DNA of 64,000 nucleotides. Source: Diplolepis rosae (lineage: Eukaryota > Arthropoda > Insecta > Hymenoptera > Diplolepididae). Both the position numbers and the translations under genes were made by a program. The notes under the pieces are model-generated. The model was not told the DNA's origin. It did no database searches and worked only from the letters and a program-made list of their open reading frames with translations. The first letter of the stretch is position 1. Every line of letters begins with the position of its first letter. The stretch covers positions 1,922,001 to 1,986,000 of the forward strand of contig JAPYXD010000382.1 in NCBI GenBank assembly GCA_030998225.1, read 5' to 3'. Below are positions 12,480 to 24,328 of the stretch, in pieces.

Positions 12480-13250
12480 ATACTTTAAATTTGTTTTGCT
12501 CCTTCTTTAAGGCTAAGCTATTGGGCCAAACCTAAAATACTTTGCAATTTCTAGACTTTTCTACAGAGTAATTTGGTATACCTGTTAAAATTTAATCCAT
12601 AATTTCATCCACGTTCAAAGCCTTAAATTTTAATTATATAATTCATATATGACAATATATGTATAAAATACCTTGCATCTTTCAATAGTTGTCTCAATAT
12701 TTCTTACATTCAGATTCAATAATTCTGTTTGTGCCGTAGATTTACTTCTTGTACGCATAATAGTTTACTGATTTAGTGTAACACTTTCCATATGTTCTGT
12801 CTTTTCTGAATGGAGAAAAACCTCTTTTTCATCGTGATATTGAAATGTATTGAACTTTCAACTTCATTACTATGTAAACATCGTTGCAAAATCAAAAATA
12901 TTGATTATTTGTATCTATTACTATTATTATATCAATTTACGAGTTACGTGTTTCTGAATATTGTAATTCTTCAACTTCATTGTATTATACATATTGTTAC
13001 GAATCAAAAAAGGAATATTTTTTCTATTGCCAGGTTATAAGTCCCTCAATAAATTATTTCAAAGTTTCAAAACGTTTTATTATTTTAAAATAGTTGCATT
13101 ATAATCTAATTACATTATATAGGACCCTAAGATATTCATTAATTGAAATATTTATCAAGCTCTTTACTTCTTTCCCAATAAAAATGATTAAATTTTTAAA
13201 AAATTGTTCAATAAATTCATAATTCATTGAAGACGCACTTATATTGAACG
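12480..13250. other. AT-rich noncoding stretch
   Basis: Downstream flank of the P-like transposase. It may contain that element's 3' end, but no inverted repeat matching the upstream side was found. Confidence 0.4.
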
Positions 13251-13254
13251 GAGT

Positions 13255-13427
13255 TCAAAAGGAGTACTAACGGATCAAGGCAGAGATTTTTAAAGCAATT
13301 TATTAAGAATATTAGCAAAACGCTTTATAATCAAACAATTTCGTACCACAGCTTTTCAGCCTCAAGCCAATGGATCACTTGAACGATCACATCATGTTCT
13401 AGGCGAATATTAGGCGTTTTTAATGAA
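13255..13427 (+). pseudogene. Gypsy integrase fragment (second copy)
   Basis: This segment is the near-identical reverse complement of 16082-16240 in the main Gypsy element, and covers the part of the integrase core around the second catalytic aspartate (reading LTDQGRDF). It is only about 57 codons, in the opposite orientation to the nearby element, and loses homology before the LTR. It is therefore a separate Gypsy scrap or a rearranged piece. 13430-13627 is unassigned. Confidence 0.8.
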
Positions 13428-13627
13428 TTATGGATTTATTGAACAATTTTTTCTTCCAATTCAATTATTTTGATTGGGAAATAAATATAAGAAATATCTC
13501 GCAATTTGAATTTTCCGCCAAGGTGGCAGCGCAAAACTACTTTGATCAAATTGAACAACTATTTTCACAGTTCCTCAACGATCAACGTAGTTTAGTGCTC
13601 TTAATTCCCCACATGATTCACCCCCAT

Positions 13628-14245
13628 GGCGATTGCCCTTCACTTTAAAGTCGTTGAACTCAGCGTCGAATTAGAATTGGTCTGGGTCGCGGTAAAAATC
13701 TGATGAAGCTGGACTAGACAGACTGGATTGCACTCGCGGTATAGATTTGATAGCACTGGACGAGACTGGACTGAACTCGCGTTGTAGAGATGATGGCACT
13801 GGACTAGACTGGACTGAACTCGTGATGTAGAGATGATGGCACTCGACTGACTTCTCTTGGAACTTTCGCTGTTTATACAACTTTGAAAGGTCAACTATGA
13901 CGAGTAACATGTTATGACCAGTCACATGTTATTACCAATCACATGTTATTACCAGTCGCATGCTATTACAAGTTACATGTTGTGACTGTAGTGTGTGATG
14001 AATGTATGTAGTAGTGCGTTGGTACTGTAGGGCTTTATTCACTTTCTCTCTGCGTCAGTCGATTTGTTATCATGTGTGGATATTATAACGACACATGGTA
14101 ATTTCATATTGTTCATCCTGTTGATCTGTAGATTTGTCTATAACTTGCGTCGATAAAATCACACTCGCTGTAATGCTGACTTGATCCCTTTATTGGTTTC
14201 TTAATCTGCTTGTTACTTGTGCCGGTAGAGTCGCGGGACGTGACA
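13628..14245 (-). repeat. 3' LTR of the Gypsy element
   Basis: On the minus strand it begins TGTCACGTCCCGCG at 14245. It matches 27349-27923 almost throughout. It contains one extra unit of about 40 bp in a GACTGGACTGAACTCG repeat region (about 13745-13830), so the two LTRs differ in length. A further internal set of four ACATGTTAT(T/G)AC-type repeats lies at 13905-13985. Confidence 0.88.
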
Positions 14246-14256
14246 CCTCCCCCGTT
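14246..14256 (-). other. Polypurine tract of the Gypsy element
   Basis: On the minus strand AACGGGGGAGG abuts the TGTCACG start of the 3' LTR. A purine tract in this place primes plus-strand DNA synthesis in Ty3/Gypsy elements. Confidence 0.8.
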
Positions 14257-15590
14257 AATTCGAACTCGGGGAGCTAACAATCTGCGATCGAAACTTCGGT
14301 AGCAGACTAAAATTTTTAATCCAGGATGCTTACTCAATCAAGTACATATTTTTAATTTAATTTAACAATTTATAACATAAAAAATTTCTTTTATTCATAG
14401 GAATTAACATTTTAAATTATTGTTGCGAATTAAAAATTTATAACAAGTTTTACATAAATGCATAGTAATAACAGAGGATACAATTCTGGAAATAAAAATC
14501 ATTGATTACATGTGTTACAGTGGTAATTAGGTAATTTGACAAAAAGAAGATTAGAAATTGTAAAATTTCATCGATTAGATATAAAGTAGTAAAGAGAAAT
14601 TTACAAGTATTACGATGGTTGATGTATACATTAGTAAAAAGGGAATTTGACATATATGATATTAAGTATAATATAATATAATATTAATTAAGTCTAAAAG
14701 TGATTCCTTCAAAACATGGCATTGCGATTGCTTATTATTACTTTTACAGGTTTCTGAAAATTAATTTCATGAACTTCAATTTGATTAGTGTATTATTAAA
14801 TGAATAAAATAATCATAAGAAAACAATTTTTCATAATAACAGGGTAATAGATTTTCCTACAATGTTTTTACTCTTAACTGTTTTTCTAATGTTTTTTTTT
14901 GTAAAATTAATAGAATTATTTGTGCATGGAACATATGAAGAATAGTAATTATTCAATTTGTTATTGTTGCACATTAATTTCTATTGGAAAAGCAATTTGT
15001 ACATTAACAATTTTGTAACGCCATCGCACAGTTTACATTTACAGACTCAGTAACAAAAACAAAATTGAAATTATATTTATTATGGCGTCGATTATGCAGT
15101 GCTTATCTATTCTTGTCAGCAAAATTCTTTTTTTCATCCAAAAAATGGAAAAAAAATGAAATTATTTCTATATTTTTTTTTAGTGAAAAAAACGATGATT
15201 CGTATGGAAACTAGCATTTGTCTTACTAAAAAAAGGTATTCGTTTGTTTTTTGAAAGGTTGGTGAACAAAAATAAAATTGATTAAATTAAATGCAAAGAA
15301 AGTACTCATAAGAATTATAAATAAATATAATTTTTTTGTGATGATATTAGATTATTAGTTTGTGCTAAACCGAAGAGAAAAGTTGAGAAATTTTTATTAA
15401 TTTGATTAATACTTGCTAGTTTGAGAAGTTTAATTTACTCTGAAAAAAAAACATTAAATATATTGAAATAAAATTTCAAAAGATCTTTTTGTTTAAAACA
15501 TTTCCTGGCTTAGTTATTCTAAACGCTTTGGTTTTATGCAAAGTTTATATTATTTTAAGTTTGAATTCAAACTCAGTTAATCAATTTTTT
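14257..15590 (-). other. Gypsy 3' internal region without a recognised gene
   Basis: AT-rich sequence between the integrase end and the 3' LTR. In env-bearing Gypsy elements this is where env would be, but only short frames are visible and no membrane protein signature was found. Confidence 0.5.
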
Positions 15591-15599
15591 ATATTTATG

Positions 15600-17094
15600 T
15601 GCGATCTTTTTATTCGATTGACGTGAACTACTGTCGGTTTTCCTTTAATGTTGATTTTTACATTTCATTTTCCTAGTACATCTAAAACTTCGTGAGGTCC
15701 TGTGTATTGATTATTCAGCTTTTAAATTTTTCCTCCTTTTAATAAAAATACATTATCCCCAATTTTTATTTCCAAGGGATTTATTTTTCTATCGTGGTAC
15801 ATTTTTGATTTTTCTTTTTCTGTTATGAGGTTTTCTCTTGCTTGTGTTCGCATTTCATGCAGTTGTGTGACAAAGTTGATCAATTGATCATCATAGGTTT
15901 GCAATTTTTCATTTTGTGATAAAGGTTCACTAGAGGGTTCACGGAGTAATTTGCCAAAAACTAATTCGTAAGGCGTACATTTTGTGGCTTCATGTACACT
16001 TGTGTTATATGAGAACATCGCTTATTCTAGCCTATCGTCCGATTCTGAGTTTTTTGCTACAAATTACTTGAGATATTCGCCTAGAACATGATGTGATCGT
16101 TCAAGTGATCCATTGGATTGAGGCTGAAAAGCTGTGGTACGAAATTGTTTGATTATAAAGCGTTTTGCTAATCTTCTTAATAAATTGCTTAAAAAATCTC
16201 TGCCTTGATCCGTTCGTACTCCTTTTGGCGATCCAAATGTGAGAATAATTTTTTCACGAACGCATCTGCTACTGTACCAGATTGATGATTAGGAAGAGGT
16301 ATTGCTAGAGAGTATTTTGTAAAATTGTCTTGTATAGTAAGAATATACAGATTTCCAGACTTTGTTTCTGGTAGTGGACCAACAATATCCATTCATATTT
16401 TTTCGAAGGCAGTAGTGGGTGTATCAGTAATAACCATAGGATTTTTAGTTTTAACCCGAACTAATTTTTTTATTTGGCATTGTAAACAGCCTTGAATATA
16501 CTTTTGAATATCGACTTTCATATTTTCCCAAAAAAAGTTTTGTCGAATTCGATTGTAGGTCTTTGTGACACCTTTATGGCCTCCTAATGCTGAGGAGTGT
16601 GCTTCTTCAATTAATTGTGATTTTAGTTCTTTTGTTGGATATTGCGTTGTGCGATTACAAACTATTATTTTGGTAAGTGAATTTGCAAAAACTAAATCAA
16701 ATATTAATTTTATTTCTTCCCAAGCTATATGGTTGATTTTTGAAGTCTTTGAAATACTAATTGATCGTAGATTCAATTTTTGAGATAATTCATGTAATGA
16801 GTAAATGGACAATTTTATATTATTTAAGGTTCCAGATAAATTGTCTTTGGCTTTTTTTTCAATCGGAAGAGCAAAATGATAGTAGTTTCCTTTTATTATT
16901 TCTTTGGCTGTTCCCTTCTGTAAGTTTTTAAATTTTGGTAAGGTCCCACGTTTTTCTAGACTTTTTGATCCATTATCCCGAGGAATTCCATTTGTTGTAA
17001 CAAAATGTACATAATTATCTTTTTGCATCGTTAATTGAGCACTTGGATCATAAAAGGGCCTCTCCGCGCGAAACCCGGTAAAAGTATTGTCCAA
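15600..17094 (-). pseudogene. Gypsy integrase
   Basis: Three blocks are in the expected order. 17094-16393 carries the zinc-binding H-H-C-C domain, with HSSALGGHKG followed by CLQCQ, preceded by pol linker. 16392-16189 begins the RNase H-like core: MDIVGPLPETKSGN with the first catalytic Asp in that motif, then a PDQ-like block in a shifted frame. 16018-15722 holds the end of the core and the C-terminal domain (YNTSVHEATKCTPYELVFG, later KIGDNVFLLKGG). Integrase inserts the cDNA into the host genome. Breaks are a frameshift near 16215, and stop codons near 16020-16070 and at 16393, so it is inactive. The 5' end of this block shares sequence with the foldback inserted at 17033. Confidence 0.88.
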
Positions 17095-18901
17095 TGTGAA
17101 AATCGAAGGATGAAAATTAATTTTCGTGAAATCGTAAACAAAATAATACCGTTCTTTGCAGCTCGGTTAGGCGCGTCTTTTTTGTTGCATAAACTTTTTT
17201 ATCCGATGATTTGTTTATCCGTTAAAAAATAAAATATGCGTTTTTGCATACCTGCCAAATTCAATGCCGTTCGGAACATAAATTGCCGAAACTCAGTCAC
17301 TATTCACCCGATTGCTTTGAAATTTAGCATGGTACATCTCTGGACACTATACTCGGCACCAAAGTTGTCGAAAGTTCGATATGTATTGTATTTTTAACAA
17401 TATTAATTTGTTTATACGAAGCGGTTTGGAATGATGCAATATTTTTTCGACATGCGAGAAAGTTTTTTCCTATTGAAGATACGAAAAACTTCCAGCGGAT
17501 GATTTGGTCAGGACTGTTTGAAGAAGTATTTGACAAAAAATTATGTCAATTGGTGCAATAGTTTATTAGTTATCGGCGTTTTATTGAAAGCGCGCAACGC
17601 GTTTTGACGCGCGCCATGAACAAAGTCGCGAGCGCGCGTATCGCATTTATTCCATGTTCGTGTCCGAACGAAAGCATTTATTTATTGAGTAATTTTTGTT
17701 TATAAATATCATATTAGCTAAAACTGCATTTAATTGGACTCCATTATCTTATTAGATGTATGTGTATTGAAGACATGAAATTCAAACTTTTTAATTTTTC
17801 CCGTGTGGGTTTCGTTGGAAAAAAAGGACAGAAACGAGGTAATAGCTTGAGAATTGTTTTTGTATTTTCATTTATAAAGCTGCATTATATTATGTGCAGG
17901 GCAACGAGTATGTTTCGCGTTCTGGGAAAAAGGTTGTATTCACACAATAAATCACTTTTGAATAAATAATTATTTTAATGTAGCAATCCCATTATTTTTC
18001 CTCAATCTACATAAAATGTATATTAATTTCGAATGTAGTTGCGTTATTAATAATTCAATTTCAGTTTCATGTTAGAACTTGGTGAATTTTAAATATTCAA
18101 AAAAGTTGTTGAATAAATTCAACAACAACTTTCGTCACATAGAGTTTACAGAGCATAAAACAAATGCTAATTGAACAAAATAGTCAAAGTAAGTCGATTA
18201 TATTTTCATTCGAAATGTTCCTTACTTTTTATAAACAAAAATTACTCAATAAATAAATGCTTTCGTTCGGACACGAACATGGAATAAATGCGATACGCGC
18301 GCTCGCGACTTTGTTCATGGCGCGCGTCAAAACGCGTTGCGCGCTTTCAATAAAACGCCGATAACTAATAAACTATTGCACCAATTGACATAATTTTTTG
18401 TCAAAAACTTCTTCAAACAGTCCTGACCAAATCATCCGCTGGAAGTTTTTCGTATCTTCAATAGGAAAAAACTTTCTCGCATGTCGAAAAAATATTGCAT
18501 CATTCCAAACCGCTTCGTATAAACAAATTAATATTGTTAAAAATACAATACATATCGAACTTTCGACAACTTTGGTGCCGAGTATAGTGTCCAGAGATGT
18601 ACCATGCTAAATTTCAAAGCAATCGGGTGAATAGTGACTGAGTTTCGGCAATTTATGTTCCGAACGGCATTGAATTTGGCAGGTATGCAAAAACGCATAT
18701 TTTATTTTTTAACGGATAAACAAATCATCGGATAAAAAAGTTTATGCAACAAAAAAGACGCGTCTAACCGAGCTGCAAATAACGGTATTATTTTTTTTAC
18801 GATTTCACGAAAATTAATTTTCATCCTTCGATTTTCACATTGGACAATACTTTTACCGGGTTTCGCGCGGAGAGGCCCTTTTATGATCCAAGTGCTCAAT
18901 T
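17033..18901. mobile_element. Foldback element with near-identical 674-bp arms, inserted in Gypsy pol
   Basis: Arms 17033-17706 and 18228-18901 are reverse complements with very few differences. They surround a 521-bp unique centre. The tips are AATTGAGCACTTGGATC. The same 70-codon frame appears in both arms (17324-17536 minus and 18398-18610 plus) with a one-residue difference near the start; it is probably not a gene. The insertion separates the RNase H tail (18902 onward) from the integrase. No clear target-site duplication was found. The transposon class is undetermined. Confidence 0.85.
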
Positions 18902-19316
18902 GACCGCGACATTGAACGATATTTTTATTCATAAAAATTTTCCTGGTAGATTTTGATTTGGGTGAAGGGGGCTCTAGGGGTGATCGGTTTTCTTCGAATT
19001 CTGAATTATTATCGTTTTCGAGATTTTCCCTGGTTTTTATTTGTTGCTTTTTTTTCGACGTATTTCCTGTTTTAATATTATTTTCTTGATCAATTTTTAT
19101 AAAAGCATTTTCAAGATTCATTTTTTCTTGAGATGTCACGAAGGTATCGTCATAATCTTCGTGTAAATTTCTTGATTTTTGTTCATTAACAATAGGGTAT
19201 CTTGGGAGAGCGTCTGCATTGACATTAATTTTTCCTGCTTTGTATACATCAAAATCATATTCAGCGAGTTTTAACCTCCAGCGCGAAACTCGTGAACAAG
19301 GATCCTTATTAGCTTA
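18902..19316 (-). pseudogene. Gypsy RNase H C-terminal end and pol linker
   Basis: On the minus strand the sequence reads SRVSRWRLKLAEYDFDVYKAG just after 19316, the conserved end of the Ty3/Gypsy RNase H domain. An acidic, Lys-rich linker that would lead to integrase follows. RNase H degrades the RNA strand of the RNA-DNA hybrid. The domain is interrupted upstream by the TTAA element at 19321-21076, and a middle portion seems to be missing. Confidence 0.8.
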
Positions 19317-19320
19317 TTAA

Positions 19321-21076
19321 TAGATAGATGATTTTTTACTTTGGCTTTAGGGTCCAGAAATAATTTAAACTCAGGGTTTCATTTTTTCATGTAAACCATG
19401 TAATTGGTCCATACTAACTAAATACGAACAAAAACTAAATAAAAAGTGTGCAAAATTTTTCTATAAAAAATGTAAAATTTATTTAGTTTTTGTTCGAATT
19501 TAGTTAGTACCCAGCTGCGAATTTCGGTCGGCTGCCAGAGTTGGACCATCGGGCCACGATTGGCCCTACTCTGGCAACCAAGGTTTGGTGATCATAGTTG
19601 GACCAACTGTGGTAGTTTCGGTTTTACCAACTTTGGCAGCCAACATCGGCAACCAAAGATGTGCCCGACCGTCGGCTCAACTATGGCGCAGACTCGAACT
19701 GACTGTCGGGCCAACTTTGGCGAATTGCTTTAGATGACCGTGACAGTTCAGTCGGCCCACCTCTGGGCCACGGTTAAACCAATCGTCGGCATATTATCAA
19801 CTAGATTCCGTTGCCATTGCACGACCAACTGTCGGCCCAACTATGGCCCAGACTCGAACCGACTGTCGGGCCAACCTTGGCGAATTACCTTAGATGACCG
19901 TGATAGTTTGGTCGGCCCACCTCTGGGCCACGGTTAAACCAATCGTCGGCATATTATCAACTAGATTATAACCGTGCCGACATTTCCCTATTAAAAAAAA
20001 AAATCTTGACATTGAAATGTAAATGTTGTATACTATGTAAATTATTACTAAAGTACTGTAAGAATGTATACTTCTAAAGTATACAACTTCTTATAAGATA
20101 ATGTTTTTAATAAAAAAGTTTTTTCCAAGTTTCATACAAAAATACTGTGTTATATAGAAATTTAATTCAGTCATTGAAAGTGTAAAAATTTTAAACCCAT
20201 AACTGATTAAAATACTTGAAACAAAAACATTGCTCATTAACAGGGTAGAGACCCATCTTATACGGCCTTTGCAGCAGTAGCTTATAAGCGAGATTTTATT
20301 CGGAATATGGTAAGCAAGAATAGCCGAGAGGCTTTAGGCGTTAGGAATGCGTTTAGTTATGTAGATAATATAGGTAGGTTAGAGGGTTCGAATACAAAAG
20401 CGAATATGAAATTTTTAATTCAAGCGTGCGATTACAAATAATGTATCAATAACGTACTAATAATGTAGTAATCAAATAATGTACCTTATCAGGGCCTGAT
20501 ACTGCCCTGATTTCATTTTCTACACGGATACAAGCATATTTTGACCTAGGACGGTCCATCTCCGGCACCCAGCGTCGGGCCAACTATTCACGCCAATGGA
20601 TGGATAGCGTTATCATTTCACTAGTTGGCCCGACCTCTGGCCAACAAGGTTGGACCAACTTTAACAAGGTTGGCCCAACCGTGGGCCAACGGTCAATTCG
20701 CACCTGCGTATAGACCAATTATATGGTTTACATGTGCAATTTTATCATAATGTTATCCGTCACACGTGTTCAAATTTTTTAAGTCCCTTCCCTATGTATT
20801 TTATAGCAAATTTTGTACAATTTTCAATTTTTTATTCGTAAATTTAGTTAGACCTATTCTATAGTTTCACAATTGCAATTCATTTATATCGTTTGTCAAC
20901 ACAATGTTTATCCGTCACACGTGCAATTTTTTATTCTTTCCTTTCTTTGTATTTTTATAGAAATAAATCTCACTGATGAGGACTCCAATCTGAGTCGAAA
21001 CGTTTGAGGAAAAAATGAAACCCTGAGTTTACATTATTTCTGGACCCTAAAGCCAAAGTAAAAAATCATCTATCTA
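19321..21076. mobile_element. TTAA-flanked inverted-repeat element with internal satellite-like DNA
   Basis: TTAA flanks both ends (19317-19320 and 21077-21080). The ends are inverted repeats of about 75 bp starting TAGATAGATGATTTTTTAC, with very high identity. Just inside the left end is a second small palindrome, ACTAACTAAATACGAACAAAAAC...GTTTTTGTTCGAATTTAGTTAGT (19414-19511), interrupted by about 25 bp. The interior holds GC-richer repeats described separately and no transposase. It sits inside Gypsy RNase H and is thus younger than that element. Confidence 0.8.
19515..19975. repeat. 163-bp tandem repeats rich in GTCGGCCCAACT motifs
   Basis: A block beginning GATGACCGTGA is repeated with a 163-bp offset (about 19734 and 19897) and ends with the same CATATTATCAACTAGATT. 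Many short GTTGGCC/GGCCAAC motifs occur in both orientations here and again at 20555-20700. The apparent open frame at 19734-19937 is a consequence of the repeat. Confidence 0.85.
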
Positions 21077-21080
21077 TTAA

Positions 21081-21304
21081 TATTATTGAGGGTCGATATA
21101 AGTTATTAGCTTATCTTTGCTTATTTTGCCTTGTAAAAATATACCAACCATTGCGTATCCTGAGGCATCTGTTGTGAAAATAAAGGGTTGAGAAAAATCG
21201 TGTCGTTGAAACGTGGCACTTCACATAATCTTGATTTCAAAATATCCAAAGCAATTTGCTGTTTATGGGTCCATATGAAAGGAGTATCCTTTTTCAGAAT
21301 TTAA
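21081..21304 (-). pseudogene. Gypsy RNase H N-terminal part
   Basis: On the minus strand FIFTTDASGYAMVGIFLQGK is visible, after LKKDTPFIW. The TDAS Asp is the first catalytic residue of Ty3/Gypsy RNase H. Frame changes are needed to read through. It lies between two insertions (19321-21076 and 21309-22446), both at TTAA sites, which split RT from RNase H and RNase H from itself. Confidence 0.82.
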
Positions 21305-21308
21305 TTAA

Positions 21309-22446
21309 GGGACTTACTCACCAACCCGCCTAGTCAAAACAGGGTTGAACACGCTGGTTGACTACAGTAATACTTGATCTGGCAACGTCGCATCTTGTTT
21401 GTTCGTGTGCGCACAGGTGTACAGTCGCACATATGATCACGTCAGTACCTAAGAAATGTTTCTCAGACATGAAATTATACAATGAATTAAAAAGCTGCAC
21501 ATCTGTCCAAATGAGGAAAAAATCGATTGCCTCTGACATCGCGGTAACTATGGTTGTCGATGCATACAAAGAACACGGTTTTGATGGATTATCTCGTTTG
21601 TTTGGTGCTGATAAAAACTGGAAAATTCGTGTGACAAATAATAGGAAGGTTAAAAATAAAATCTGTGATTATCTAAAAACAAAATACTAATTTACTTTAG
21701 TTTAGTTGGTATATATATTTATTGCATATGTATCAAATATTCTAAATAATAATTAATGAACGATTGTGATAATAATAGATATGTATTGAAAAATTGTTAT
21801 ATCGATTCAAAACTGTGAAAATAAGATAAATTTAGTATACCATTGAGAAAGATTTTACGTACTACGTATTATGATATGTATGTAAATAAAGGTGTTTGTA
21901 TTTACTTAATTCGTTTATTTATCACAAGAATAATTAATATGTTATATTTCATTTATTAAGAACATGATTTTCGTAACAAATTTTAATCACCAGTTGGTAC
22001 GAGCTGCTGAATATATATAACGCATACATTTCAAATTTCGCGCATATAACCTACGAATGCGACGTTGCCACATACCTAATCAAAGACCAAAATCACAGCA
22101 ATTTCCAATCTTCATCGTATTTGTTATTACTTTTAGAACCCATCTTTGAATGTTATTAAAGTTAATAACTATTCCTGAACATCTTATTTTTCTACTGTTC
22201 AAATCTAGTTATGATCTGTTTGGCAGTTGAAAAGATATGAATGATAATACACGATAACCTCCGCGATTTCTCATAAGAGCCATGTTGAATCAACTAGAGA
22301 GGCGCAAAATAGATATATGAATATCTCACTAAAAAAACCCACCTCAGACCTTGAAATATCGTACGGATAATTTTTTAATTATATTCTAACGCTCTGCCAA
22401 GTTTAAGATTTTTCTGTTCGTTAATTCTTCATCCTGAGTAACTCCC
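21309..22446. mobile_element. TTAA-flanked transposon relic, 1.14 kb
   Basis: TTAA stands at 21305-21308 and 22447-22450. The tips are inverted repeats GGGACTTACTCA and GGGAGTTACTCA. A second inverted block, GCAACGTCGCAT, occurs near 21382 and 22060 (complement). When the insert is removed, the Gypsy RT reading KIANPV joins directly to LKKDTPFIW of RNase H, apart from a small frame change, which supports insertion at a TTAA. A plus-strand frame at 21358-21690 is described separately. Confidence 0.8.
21358..21690 (+). CDS. Unidentified small ORF in a TTAA element
   Basis: A 110-codon frame whose C-terminal 70 residues look protein-like: Lys-rich, with an SDIAVTMVVDAYKEHGFDGL segment and few low-complexity runs. 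The first 30 residues lie in the element's terminal inverted repeat and are doubtful; an ATG at 21433 or 21460 may be the real start. No transposase or other domain was recognised. It could be a residual piece of the element's transposase or an accessory protein. Confidence 0.3.
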   Translation: MTTVILDLATSHLVCSCAHRCTVAHMITSVPKKCFSDMKLYNELKSCTSVQMRKKSIASDIAVTMVVDAYKEHGFDGLSRLFGADKNWKIRVTNNRKVKNKICDYLKTKY

Positions 22447-22450
22447 TTAA

Positions 22451-23365
22451 CAGGATTGGCAATTTTTTGAAAATCATTCGATAAATCTACGATAATATCC
22501 TGCCAATCCTAAAAATTGTTTAACATTCTTTTGTGTTTTTGAAACTGGGAATCCTATTACGGCTATTATTTTTTTGGGGTCCGTTTGAACTCCATTTTTA
22601 TCAATTATATGACCTAACTATCCTATCTCAGGTCATAGAAATTCACATTTGTCTGTTTGTAAATGAAGCTTTGCTTTTCGAAGAAGTTGTATTAAATTAT
22701 TAAATTTTTTCTCATGTTCTTCTAGTGTATCAGCAAATATGACTTTTTCATCAGGATATACAAAGAGTTCTGTCCCTATTAATCCAGTTAAAGTAATGTC
22801 CATTAACGTTTGAAATGTTGCAGGAGCGGTTTTTAAACCAAAGGGCATTCTATCAAATTCATAATGGCCGTGAGGTGTAGAAAATGCAGTTTTATAAGTC
22901 TTTAGGGTCAATTTTTATATGGTGAAAACCAGTAGCTAAATCGAATACTGAAAAATATCTGGGAGATGCGAGTCAATCGAGTATATCATTTATGTTAGGC
23001 AGTGGGTAAGAATCTACGATTGTTTTTTCATTAAGTTTTCTGAAGTCAAAAACCATTCGCCATTTTATTTTACCTTTAGAGTCTGGTTTTTTAGAAACAA
23101 TCCAAACTGGAGTGATATAAGGTGATTGTGAAGGTTTTATTATTTTACTTTTGAATAATTCAACAACGTGTTTTCCATTTTTTTCTTTATGAACAGGGGG
23201 AAATCTATATTGTCTTGAAAAAATTGGGGAATCATCTGTAGTTGAAATCGAATGTTGCAAAACGTTAGTTGCTTCAAGTGGTTCTCCTGGGACTTGAAAT
23301 CTGTCTGCACTGTTAATAATTAATCTTTCTACGTGTTCGTATTCGTCTTGATTCAAAAGATCCAA
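22451..23365 (-). pseudogene. Gypsy reverse transcriptase
   Basis: The fingers and palm are in 23365-22973: RYRFPPVHKE-type N-terminus, then WRMVFDFRKLNEKTIVDSYPLPNI, with the first catalytic Asp in VFDFRKLN. The palm continues at 22911-22633 with FSTPHGHYEFDRMPFGLKTAP, then FVYPDEKVIFAD where a YxDD box is expected. Here it reads YPDE, so the second of the paired aspartates is Glu. The thumb (22610-22455) reads KTQKNVKQFLGLAGYYRRF before an in-frame stop. Additional stops lie at 22912-22970. The polymerase is recognisable but inactive. Confidence 0.92.
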
Positions 23366-23548
23366 ACGAAGAAGATTTTTGATGTATTCTATTCTTTCTT
23401 CACCTCTTATGTTAAAAAATTTGCATGGATTGTCGAAAAAATTGTCGGTTTTAAAGAAGCTATTAAAAATTTAGTTAGATAAATCGTCATCAATTAAGTT
23501 TTTTGAATTGCTTCATTGACTTGTTACATTTTGAAAATATCTTTTATG

Positions 23549-24060
23549 TGCCTCAGCCGCGGAAACTCATTTTTCCGTTACAGCTGAGAGTAAAGGAATG
23601 TTGTATATTCCGTTACAGAGGAATACAATGTAGAAATTGAAGTGCGCATGCGCATTATAGTCTTACTGCGGAACGCAATCTATTTCTTATTCTTTTCTTC
23701 TCACTTCTTCTTCGTACAGCGTTAGCACTGACTACTACACAAGACCGATAAAATCAAAATGGCCGGGACTAGTCGTCAATTTGCGCCCGCTTCGTACAAT
23801 TAGCGCAGCAAACAACTACAATAAGTACTAGATTAGATTCCAATGTACGCATAAAAACTCGTATCCGCACCACAGTCACATAAAATAGAATATGTGCCAA
23901 TGCACACAATTCGGGAGATTACGAGACTCGCGACAATGCTCGCAAGACTGATCGCGCCTCGGATTCGTCTCGGCTTTGTCTCGACTACGCCTTGGCTTCG
24001 ATCTCCTGCGAACATTGTCGCTCGTCACGCAATCAACCTCATTGTGTGCCTAGGCACATA
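23549..24060. mobile_element. MITE of about 510 bp between Gypsy protease and RT
   Basis: Ends are short inverted repeats, TATGTGCCT at 23549 and AGGCACATA at 24052-24060. The interior is GC-richer than the host element and contains partly palindromic CTCGCGACAATG/CATTGTCGC blocks. It holds no transposase. It interrupts the pol frame between the protease and RT domains. Superfamily not determined. Confidence 0.65.
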
Positions 24061-24328
24061 ACATACTATCTTCAAAGTCTTCCAAAGTAATAACCGGTAT
24101 TGATATCGATACTGAAACTTCGTTTGTTTTTGCAAATTTGATATAAGCTTTACCGTTGCAATTTTTTACAATTGCGTCTCCAACATAAATTCCTTCGCAA
24201 ATATCTAGTCGAGGTACGTAACCTTCGCTTTTTTCAGTATTTTCAATTGGAATATAAAATGTTGTTACTGTTCTAGCTGAAATTGTTAATATGTGTGTCG
24301 ATTCAAATGGATACAGTTTATTTTGTAT

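Noticed and set aside
19734..19937. Plus-strand frame in the 163-bp repeats
   Set aside because: The frame is open because the tandem unit happens to lack stops. The same peptide motif repeats with the DNA.
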